Source: Nitrosomonas sp. (GTDB lineage Bacteria > Pseudomonadota > Gammaproteobacteria > Burkholderiales > Nitrosomonadaceae). From it: a DNA stretch of 64,000 nt. The translations under genes were made by a program, and so were the position numbers. The DNA lies in assembly GCA_024281995.1 (NCBI GenBank), contig JAMWZW010000011.1:37572-101571 (forward strand), read 5' to 3'. This document shows, one piece after another, positions 57,796-64,000 of this stretch (the stretch's first letter is position 1; every line of letters begins with the position of its first letter). The notes beneath the pieces are model-generated. The model had not been told where the DNA came from and made no database searches. It was given only the letters and a program-made list of their open reading frames with translations.

Positions 57796-58227
57796 ATGGA
57801 ATCATTATTTCAAGATCATTTTCTTTTACGATTAGAAAATTTACTGTTTGTAATCACCGCAGTGATTAGCGGTTTATTATTATTGTGGCCTTTAATATCG
57901 CAGCGAGGTATTAAAGAAATAGATACTCGTGTTGCGATACAGTTGATTAATCATCAAGATGCATTAGTGCTTGATGTACGCGACGATAGTGAATTTGCAG
58001 CTGGCCATTTGCCGAATTCAAAACATATTCCATCTCAGAAAATGGAGGAACGTTGGGTCGAGATACAAAAGTTTAAAGATAAACCAATTGTCGTCATCTA
58101 TCGGGGAGGTATCCGATCCAATCAGGCAAGTATAATACTTAAAAAAAATGGTTTTACTCAGGTAGTTAATCTGATGGGAGGGATTGATAGCTGGAAGCGT
58201 GCAAATCTACCTCTCGTAAAACGCTAG
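57796..58227 (+). CDS. Membrane-anchored rhodanese-like protein, active-site Cys replaced by Tyr
   Basis: A 143-aa protein. An N-terminal transmembrane helix (LLFVITAVISGLLLLWPLI) is followed by one rhodanese domain (about 45-140): ALVLDVRDDSEFAAGHLPNS and VNLMGGIDSWKRANLPLV. The active loop, normally CxxGxRS, reads YRGGIRSN, with TAT where the catalytic cysteine codon should be. So sulfur transfer by the normal mechanism seems lost, and a binding role is more likely. In this conserved locus (rhodanese-grxC-secB) the partner proteins serve redox and export. The gene precedes grxC by 8 bp. Confidence 0.88.
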   Translation: MESLFQDHFLLRLENLLFVITAVISGLLLLWPLISQRGIKEIDTRVAIQLINHQDALVLDVRDDSEFAAGHLPNSKHIPSQKMEERWVEIQKFKDKPIVVIYRGGIRSNQASIILKKNGFTQVVNLMGGIDSWKRANLPLVKR

Positions 58228-58235
58228 AGGAACTT

Positions 58236-58493
58236 ATGGCCAGGGTGATTATGTATACAAGTGGTTTCTGTCCCTATTGCAAAATGGCGGAAAGTTTGTT
58301 GCGTGCTAAGGGGGTAGAGCATATAGAAAAAATTCGTATTGATTTGGAACCGGCCCAGCGTGCTGAAATGATGGATAAGACGGGTCGTCGTACCGTACCG
58401 CAAATTTATATTGGAGAAAAACATGTGGGCGGTTATGAGGATTTAGCACAATTGGATCGTATGGGCGAGTTGTCAGTATTATTGGCAACTTAA
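58236..58493 (+). CDS. grxC: Glutaredoxin 3
   Basis: An 85-aa glutathione-dependent oxidoreductase. The CPYC active site lies at residues 12-15 (MYTSGFCPYCKMAESLL), and the glutathione-binding TVPQIYIGEKHVGGYEDL follows. The size is that of GrxC. It overlaps the rhodanese-secB transcription unit, 8 bp after the former. Confidence 0.96.
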   Translation: MARVIMYTSGFCPYCKMAESLLRAKGVEHIEKIRIDLEPAQRAEMMDKTGRRTVPQIYIGEKHVGGYEDLAQLDRMGELSVLLAT

Positions 58494-58561
58494 TCGAAAG
58501 AGTGTGATAGACGCGACTAGATTATGATAATTAGATTCTTTTAAAATTTTTGGTGATTGAT

Positions 58562-59002
58562 ATGAACGAACAACAGCAACCAGTTTTTGCTATAGAAAAG
58601 ATATATATAAAAGATTTATCTTTGGAAATTCCAAATGCGCCTACAATTTTTTTGGAAAGAGATACGCCCGAAATCAATATGCAACTTGGGGGAAAGAATC
58701 AAAATATTGATGAAGGTTTATATGAGGTGCTGTTAACAGTAACTATAACTGCTAAGATCAAAGACAAAATAATGTTTTTGGTTGAAGCGCAACAAGCTGG
58801 GATTTTTCGTATTAGTAACTTGCCCGATGAAGAAATAAATCCTGTATTAGGGATAGGATGTCCCAATATTCTGTTTCCCTATCTACGCGAAGTTATATCG
58901 GATGTTGTGACGCGCGCTGGGTTTCCACCAGTAATTCTTAGTCCTGTAAATTTTGAAGTTATTTATCAGCAGAAAAAAACTGAAGCAAATACGATCAATT
59001 AA
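58562..59002 (+). CDS. secB: Protein-export chaperone SecB
   Basis: A 146-aa cytosolic tetrameric chaperone delivering unfolded preproteins to SecA. It has the conserved FAIEKIYIKDLSLEIPNAP start, the central VTITAKIKDKIMFLVEAQQAG, and PFLREVISDV-like PYLREVISDVVTRAGFPPV. The frame extends four codons to a GTG, but the ATG is standard. Confidence 0.96.
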   Translation: MNEQQQPVFAIEKIYIKDLSLEIPNAPTIFLERDTPEINMQLGGKNQNIDEGLYEVLLTVTITAKIKDKIMFLVEAQQAGIFRISNLPDEEINPVLGIGCPNILFPYLREVISDVVTRAGFPPVILSPVNFEVIYQQKKTEANTIN

Positions 59003-59039
59003 TCGTGTAAAAGTAAATTGAAATAAGGTAATCGTCTAA

Positions 59040-59519
59040 ATGTGCAGAAGAAATCCCTTCAATCTTTGGTCGAAAGGCAAAATTAGTATTTTATTAGCGA
59101 GTGTATCGTTATTTATATCCAGCTATGTGATTGCTCAAATTGAGTATTTCTCGATAGCTGAAAATGCGGTTGTTATGTATGACGCGCCTTCACTTAAGGC
59201 CGATAAATTGTTTGTTGCAAGCCTTCATCTTCCTGTTGAGGCTGTAGTAAATGTTGAGGATTGGGTAAAAGTACGTGATAGCAGCGGTAACCTCGCTTGG
59301 GTTGAAAAAAAAGCATTAAGTCAGCAGCGCTATGTGGTTGTGACAGTAGCTTTGGCAGATATACATGAATCAGCTGATATCAACTCAGCATTGGTTTTCC
59401 AGGCGGAAGAAAATACTGCTTTGGAATGGCTGGATTCTAATACGACGGGATGGGTAAAAGTGCGTCACACCGATGGACAAACTGGTTATGTCAAAGTCAA
59501 TCAGGTTTGGGGTTCATGA
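59040..59519 (+). CDS. Exported protein with two bacterial SH3 domains
   Basis: A 159-aa protein. The signal segment ISILLASVSLFISSYVIA is followed by two SH3 units (about 40-95 and 100-158), each with a DxPSxKxxxL-type start and a W-V-K-V-R strand (EDWVKVRDSSGNLAWVE; TGWVKVRHTDGQTGYVK). Such domains bind peptidoglycan or metals. Its stop overlaps the gpsA start (ATGA), so translation is coupled. Confidence 0.85.
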   Translation: MCRRNPFNLWSKGKISILLASVSLFISSYVIAQIEYFSIAENAVVMYDAPSLKADKLFVASLHLPVEAVVNVEDWVKVRDSSGNLAWVEKKALSQQRYVVVTVALADIHESADINSALVFQAEENTALEWLDSNTTGWVKVRHTDGQTGYVKVNQVWGS

Positions 59520-60508
59520 AAATTGCTGTATTGGGTGCAGGTGCATGGGGTACGGCATTAGCAATCAACTTAGCGTCCCGTCATCAAATCAATTTGTGGA
59601 CTAAGAATCCAGATCACGCCATTGAGCTCAATAACTGCAGAGTTAATAATAGCTTTTTACCTGGTTATGTATTGTCGGAATCGATAGCAATTACGGCAAT
59701 ACTCGAAGATGCATTGCATAATGCAAATCTTGTATTAATTGTTGTACCCATTGTAGGTTTGCGTGAAACTGTGCGTGCAATTGCAGCAAGAAAAATTACA
59801 ATTCCTGTCATTTGGGGGTGTAAAGGGTTTGAGTCTGAAACTACTAAATTGCCCCATCAGATAGTAGAGGAAGAATGCACTCATTTATTTCCTTCTAGCG
59901 GCGTATTATCCGGCCCCAGTTTTGCAGATGAAGTCGCCCAAGGCTTACCTACAGCTTTGACGCTGGCGTCGAATGATATAAGGTTTTCTAATGATATGGC
60001 GTCTGAGTTACATAGTTCTAGGTTACGCATTTATACCAGCGAGGATGTTATCGGTGTTGAAATAGGGGGGGCAGTAAAGAATGTAATTTCTATTGCTGCA
60101 GGTATTTCTGATGGTATCGGATTTGGGCATAATGCACGTGCGGCACTAATAACCCGTGGGTTGATGGAAATTACTCGATTAGGACTTAGTTTGGGTGGTA
60201 GTATGAATACCTTTATGGGACTGGCCGGTGTTGGTGATCTAATTCTAACTTCTACTGGAAATTTGTCACGCAATCGACAAGTGGGATTGATGTTAGCCGA
60301 AGGAAAATCCTTGAATGATATTTTAAATGAATTGGGACATGTTGCTGAAGGAGTTCATGCCGCAAGATCAGTATTGCAATTAGGGAAGCAGTTAAATATT
60401 GAAATGCCGATTACACAGGCAGTATGTAGCATCCTGCATGAAGGTGTGCCAGCTCGAGGTGCAGTTGAAGTGTTGTTAAATCGCGAACAGAAAACAGAAA
60501 TTTATTAA
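59516..60508 (+). CDS. gpsA: Glycerol-3-phosphate dehydrogenase [NAD(P)+]
   Basis: A 330-aa cytosolic enzyme making glycerol-3-phosphate for phospholipids. It has the NAD(P) fold (IAVLGAGAWGTALAINLA), ILSGPSFADEVAQGLPT, the active-site lysine of EIGGAVKNVISIAAGI, and GLAGVGDLILTSTGNLSRN. The start ATG overlaps the preceding stop by four bases. It closes the rhodanese-grxC-secB-SH3-gpsA unit. Confidence 0.97.
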   Translation: MKIAVLGAGAWGTALAINLASRHQINLWTKNPDHAIELNNCRVNNSFLPGYVLSESIAITAILEDALHNANLVLIVVPIVGLRETVRAIAARKITIPVIWGCKGFESETTKLPHQIVEEECTHLFPSSGVLSGPSFADEVAQGLPTALTLASNDIRFSNDMASELHSSRLRIYTSEDVIGVEIGGAVKNVISIAAGISDGIGFGHNARAALITRGLMEITRLGLSLGGSMNTFMGLAGVGDLILTSTGNLSRNRQVGLMLAEGKSLNDILNELGHVAEGVHAARSVLQLGKQLNIEMPITQAVCSILHEGVPARGAVEVLLNREQKTEIY

Positions 60509-60661
60509 TACAAAACAGACAAATAAAAATTCAAGTAGTCTTTTAACTTTTGTTTCTAGTTACCTGTTTTTATGAATTAATATGAACATCATCAATAATT
60601 ATTTTTATCAAAATTGGCAAAATGGCTAGATTAATGATGTTACGTGTACGCCTTAATTTGC

Positions 60662-60690
60662 TTGACCAGGCGGTTGTGGCTTGATATAAG
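60662..60690 (+). promoter_or_regulatory. Sigma-70-type promoter of hupB
   Basis: TTGACC (60662-60667) and TATAAG (60685-60690) are separated by exactly 17 bp. Transcription would start near 60697, about 50 bases before the hupB ATG. Confidence 0.75.
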
Positions 60691-60746
60691 AGCGGTTGCA
60701 GTACTTGCTTGTGATTTAATTACCATTAACTTAGAAGGGGAATTAT

Positions 60747-61019
60747 ATGAACAAATCCGAACTTATCGAAGCTATCGCAAAATCAGCCAAAATTTCCAAG
60801 GCCTCTGCGGGTAGTGCATTGGATGGGGCACTATCAGCAATAAAAGGAGCACTTAAAAAAAATGAAAGTGTAACTTTGGTCGGGTTTGGGACTTTTAAAG
60901 TAGGTACTAGAGCTGCTCGTACTGGCCGTAATCCACGCACCGGTGCTGCCATTAAAATCAAGGCAGCAAAGGTTCCTAAATTCAGTGCTGGTAAAGCACT
61001 CAAAGATGCAGTAAACTAA
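60747..61019 (+). CDS. hupB: DNA-binding protein HU-beta
   Basis: A 90-aa histone-like nucleoid protein. The HU signature [20 protein letters not shown] is present, with the arm-tip proline region ([21 protein letters not shown]). The size is standard. GAAGGGG precedes the ATG. It lies ahead of the tRNA-Val/tRNA-Asp pair and ppiD, the common betaproteobacterial order. Confidence 0.97.
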   Translation: MNKSELIEAIAKSAKISKASAGSALDGALSAIKGALKKNESVTLVGFGTFKVGTRAARTGRNPRTGAAIKIKAAKVPKFSAGKALKDAVN

Positions 61020-61031
61020 CGGACTTTATTC

Positions 61032-61107
61032 GGGTGCTTAGCTCAGCTGGTAGAGCGTCGCCCTTACAAGGCGAATGTCGGCGGTTCGATCCCGTCAGCA
61101 CCCACCA
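61032..61107 (+). tRNA. tRNA-Val (anticodon TAC)
   Basis: A 76-base cloverleaf with acceptor GGGTGCT/AGCACCC, D-arm AGCTCAGCTGGTAGAGC, anticodon loop CTTACAA, T-arm GGTTCGATCC and an encoded CCA end. It lies 12 bp after hupB. Confidence 0.97.
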
Positions 61108-61122
61108 GTAAAACTGGTTTCA

Positions 61123-61199
61123 GGAGTGGTAGTTCAGTTGGTTAGAATACCGGCCTGTCACGCCGGGGGTCGCGGGTTCGAGTCCCGTCCACTCCGCCA
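61123..61199 (+). tRNA. tRNA-Asp (anticodon GTC)
   Basis: A 77-base cloverleaf with acceptor GGAGTGG/CCACTCC, D-arm AGTTCAGTTGGTTAGAAT, anticodon loop CTGTCAC, T-arm GGGTTCGAGTCCC and encoded CCA. It lies 15 bp after the valine tRNA, so the two are cotranscribed. Confidence 0.97.
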
Positions 61200-61296
61200 A
61201 TTGTTGATCAGTATCAATTTGTAAAGACAAAGAAAGAGTAAATTTCTTAAGTCTTATTATCTTGTTTTTCAATTTTTAGTATTTCAGGCTTTCATT

Positions 61297-63177
61297 GTGT
61301 TTGATCTTGTCAACCGTAGAAAACGTATTGTCCAAGTTATTTTAGGCTTAGCAGTATTGCCTTTTTTATTTTGGGGTGTCGAATCGTATCGCGACATGAG
61401 CGGCGATAGCTATGTAGCGATAGTAGAGGGTGAAGAAATACCGCGACGAGAATATGAACAAGCTTTGCGCGATCATCATGAAAGAATGCGTGCCATGCTT
61501 GGTGCGAACTTTGATAGTGCAATGCTTGATACGTTTGAAGTAAGAAATTCGGTCTTAGAAAGACTTATCCAACAAAGATTGTTATACCGAGAAGCTGTTA
61601 ATAATGGCTTTGTTGTACTTGATTCACAGCTGGCAAAAACGATTCGGGATATACCTGCATTTCAAAAAGATAATAAGTTTTCTAAACAGCAATACGAGGA
61701 ATTATTGCAAGCACAAGGACTTACACCATTAATATTTGAATCACGTGTGCGTCAAGAGCTGTTATTACAACAATTATTGGATGGATATAGTGAAAATGGG
61801 TTTGCCCCTAAAACTATTGCCGAAAACGTAAGATACTTGAGCGAAGTACAGCGAGAGATAAATCAATTGAAAATCGAGCCAGAGCAATTTCTGGCGCAAA
61901 TGGAACCTGAAGAAGCAGACATTAATAACTACTACGAGCAACATAAAACAGATTTTGATTTACCAGAGCGAGTTCGAATAGAGTATTTGGTTTTATCCTT
62001 GGATGCAGTTGCTCAGAATGAAACAGTAACTGACGAGGCAATCAGTAATTATTTTGCCGAGCACAAAGATGAATTTAGCCAGCCTGAAGAGCGCAAGGCC
62101 AGCCACATTTTGATTAGTGTGTCATCTGATACATCAGAAGATGAAAAAAAGATAGCACGTGAAAAAGCAGAGAAAATATTAGAGCGAGTAAAACAAAACC
62201 CTGAAGATTTCTCTGAAATTGCCAAAGAAAATTCGGATGACCCAGGTTCGGCTTCTCGTGGAGGAGATCTTGGCTTTTTTGGCCGCGGCGTTATGGTGAA
62301 ATCCTTTGAAGATAAAATCTTTGCCATGCAACTGGACGAAATAAGCGATATTGTCGAAACAGATTTTGGCATGCATATAATAAAATTAACTGATATCAAA
62401 GAGGAAAATAAAAAGACCTTGGAAGAGGTGCGACAACAAATTGAAAATAAACTTAAACTCCAAATGGTAGAAGGTATTTTTGGAGAAGTGGTCGAAGATT
62501 TTAATAATGTTGTTTATGAACAAAATGATAGCCTTAAACCAGCAGCAGAAAAATTCGAATTGACAATACAACAAAGTGATTGGATTAGTAAAGGTTCCAA
62601 GGATCTGCCCTTATTCCTTAATACTAAATTGCTAGCAGCAATTTTTTCAGATAATACAATTTCTGATGGACAGAATACTGAAGCAATTGAGGTAAAACCG
62701 GACACTTTTGTATCAGCCCGAGTTATTGAACATAAACCGTCTACGGCTCAATCACTGGAAGTAGTTAAGGATGAAATCGTCACTATCCTTAAAAAAGAAA
62801 TGGCCGAAGCAAAAGCTGTTGAAGCAGGGGAAGAAAAACTTATGCGCCTTCAAAGAGGTGATAATATTGACGAAGAATGGATGGAAGCAAAACAGGTATC
62901 TTATATGCAATCACAAGGGCTCGAGCATGAGACTTTGCGTTCAATTTTTAGAGTACAGCCTACCGCCTTACCATTTTATATTGGGAAAGTGAATCCAAAA
63001 GGTGGATATAATTTAATACGAATTAACAAAATCATTGAACCGCAGTTATCCGATGAAGAAAAAATTGATAATTTTAGAAGACAACTGCAACAAATGATTG
63101 CTCAAGAAGAGCTCTCATCCTATCTTTTTGCACTCAGAACGCAGTATGATGTAAAAATTAAGCAAGATAATTTCTAA
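61297..63177 (+). CDS. ppiD: Periplasmic folding chaperone PpiD (parvulin-type prolyl isomerase)
   Basis: A 626-aa inner-membrane protein, anchored by one N-terminal helix (IVQVILGLAVLPFLFWGV) with the bulk in the periplasm. A SurA-N-like helical region (about 35-180) is followed by a parvulin domain (about 265-360: ERKASHILISVS, ENSDDPGSASRGGDLGFFGR, TDFGMHIIKLTD) and a C-terminal chaperone lobe. PpiD works near the Sec translocon on emerging outer-membrane proteins. It starts with GTG; no in-frame ATG lies near. The ribosome site is poor. Confidence 0.94.
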   Translation: MFDLVNRRKRIVQVILGLAVLPFLFWGVESYRDMSGDSYVAIVEGEEIPRREYEQALRDHHERMRAMLGANFDSAMLDTFEVRNSVLERLIQQRLLYREAVNNGFVVLDSQLAKTIRDIPAFQKDNKFSKQQYEELLQAQGLTPLIFESRVRQELLLQQLLDGYSENGFAPKTIAENVRYLSEVQREINQLKIEPEQFLAQMEPEEADINNYYEQHKTDFDLPERVRIEYLVLSLDAVAQNETVTDEAISNYFAEHKDEFSQPEERKASHILISVSSDTSEDEKKIAREKAEKILERVKQNPEDFSEIAKENSDDPGSASRGGDLGFFGRGVMVKSFEDKIFAMQLDEISDIVETDFGMHIIKLTDIKEENKKTLEEVRQQIENKLKLQMVEGIFGEVVEDFNNVVYEQNDSLKPAAEKFELTIQQSDWISKGSKDLPLFLNTKLLAAIFSDNTISDGQNTEAIEVKPDTFVSARVIEHKPSTAQSLEVVKDEIVTILKKEMAEAKAVEAGEEKLMRLQRGDNIDEEWMEAKQVSYMQSQGLEHETLRSIFRVQPTALPFYIGKVNPKGGYNLIRINKIIEPQLSDEEKIDNFRRQLQQMIAQEELSSYLFALRTQYDVKIKQDNF

Positions 63178-63230
63178 GAATTTTCTCGAACAATAGTAAA
63201 TTATTCTTCAACATTAGGTATTCTCATAGT

Positions 63231-63380
63231 ATGCAGCGTCTTTTACACTTTTGGAACGCAACTTTGTCGATGCTTCTCGTCCTTTATAGCTGGTACTTCG
63301 GCACTTGTGCTTGTATCAGGTTTAAGTTAAATATTTACAACAAACTCGTCACAATATCAAAATTACCAAATTGGGAATGA
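63231..63380 (+). CDS. Possible 49-aa small membrane peptide
   Basis: A frame from ATG 63231 (MQRLLHFWNATLSMLLVLYS...) to TGA encodes a hydrophobic first half and a basic second half with two Cys. The ribosome site is weak and there is no family assignment. It fills the gap between ppiD and the broken helix-turn-helix gene, and may be chance. Confidence 0.25.
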   Translation: MQRLLHFWNATLSMLLVLYSWYFGTCACIRFKLNIYNKLVTISKLPNWE

Positions 63381-63391
63381 ACGACGTAGTA

Positions 63392-63839
63392 TTACTTTGC
63401 CGATTTTAATGAAGCATTTTTACCTTCAGTTTTTGATAGAACAAAAGGAACAAGATTAGAAGTTTTTGAACGTAAATCGGCAGAGCGTTTTTCCTCTCGT
63501 TCGAGTCCCCATTGTCTAGCTATTGCGAAAGTAAGGGATAAATAGCCTAAATCGCCCGCTGTGAAGTTTTTTTGCCTTCTGGAGATATCCCCCTCCCGCA
63601 TTACCCCATAGATTCCGGCTCTTCCAGGCGATTCCTCGAAGGTCAAAACCTGTTAGAATGCGCAAAAGCTTATAAGCAGCATAAGGCACTTGAACCTGTC
63701 TAGATTCCCAGTTGTGCCATGTGAGATAAGTTACATGAAGCATTTCAGCCACTTCCTTCTTATTAAGCCCTGGCAAAATGCGGGTTTCGTGTAATTTGCC
63801 ATGATCGATAGGTTTAAACGGTTTACGTCGATTCTGCAT
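63392..63839 (-). pseudogene. Frameshifted phage-type helix-turn-helix gene (VC1465/XafT-like)
   Basis: Two overlapping frames form one gene. The first (63839 to about 63600) has a helix-turn-helix, NKKEVAEMLHVTYLTWHNWE, then VPYAAYKLLRILTGFDLRGIAW. The sequence then should continue as NFTAGDLGYLSLTFAIARQW, which is found in the next frame (to 63392). The switch lies at a G-rich stretch (GGGAGGGGG on the minus strand, near 63590). This order of blocks is that of small regulators found with phages and integrative elements, named after Vibrio VC1465, one of which activates Xer recombination. The match is by eye. Either a dead gene or a sequencing slip. Confidence 0.6.
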
Positions 63840-63905
63840 TTTTTCACCAAATTAGTCGATCCTTAAATTCCGATAACAAATTGATATTACTTGTAAATGC
63901 ACTAA

Positions 63906-64000
63906 TTCCTGAAGCAGTTGGAGAATTTGAGTGATGAGGCGGTAGTATTACAGTGGAAGCGAAATCCTTATTATCAGGATTTTTGCGGCATGAAAGAGTT
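63906..64000 (+). mobile_element. Degraded IS5-family transposase fragment, cut by window end
   Basis: From 63906 the + strand reads FLKQLENLSDEAVVLQWKRN then PYYQDFCGMKE, a stretch common near the N-terminus of IS5-group transposases. A stop lies directly upstream in this frame, and related-looking residues (KLILLVNALI) occur just before it in another frame, so the 5' part is frameshifted or lost. The element continues past the window. Confidence 0.65.

Overview
The window looks like chromosomal DNA of a betaproteobacterium, most likely a Nitrosomonas-like member of the Nitrosomonadaceae. The evidence is the moderately AT-rich composition, the betaproteobacterial gene orders (trxA-rho-rpmE; guaB-guaA; gpmA-envC-ctpA-moeB; rhodanese-grxC-secB-gpsA; hupB-tRNA-tRNA-ppiD) and the periplasmic copper proteins. 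The genus is inferred from gene content, not proven.

Layout. 1-3.8 kb: end of an iron(III)-type ABC importer, thioredoxin, Rho, L31. 4-6.5 kb: a cupin and two tandem duplicated NarL/FixJ-type regulators. 6.7-10.5 kb: two overlapping genes for periplasmic two-domain (SLAC-like) multicopper oxidases. The first keeps the domain-1 copper histidines and has lost those of domain 2. The second has the opposite pattern and carries an added cupredoxin and a beta-propeller. 10.6-14.3 kb (minus strand): porin, DUF3617 protein, TrmB, ThiG, ThiS. 14.58-15.13 kb: a lone integron gene cassette with a 127-aa gene and a recognisable attC site, followed by a possible cassette remnant. 15.2-17.6 kb: LysR regulator divergent from pirin and DoxX genes. 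18-34.7 kb: an accessory stretch with a 2205-aa RTX protein (163-aa tandem modules identical in length), a small partner gene, and two FG-GAP/RTX proteins, one frameshifted. Inside this stretch lie sdhC-sdhD-sdhA (no sdhB follows) and an SH3-domain protein. 34.8-41.2 kb: FimV-like and DUF4124 proteins, guaBA, a CDP-archaeol-synthase-like membrane protein and a phosphoesterase. 41.7-43 kb: secreted unknown and PepSY-like proteins. 43.3-49.6 kb: a glycine-cleavage operon (gcvT-gcvH-gcvPA-tpx-gcvPB-pfkB) behind a tandem glycine riboswitch with a visible promoter. 49.8-52.3 kb: CHRD protein, unknown protein, small RTX protein. 52.5-63.2 kb: housekeeping genes (slmA, moeB, ctpA, envC, gpmA, rhodanese, grxC, secB, gpsA, hupB, two tRNAs, ppiD). 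63.4-64 kb: a frameshifted phage-type helix-turn-helix gene and the start of a degraded IS5-type transposase.

The most interesting items are the complementary copper-site loss in the paired oxidases, the isolated integron cassette, the RTX/FG-GAP cluster without its secretion genes, a thiol peroxidase lacking its resolving cysteine inside the glycine-cleavage operon, and the missing sdhB.
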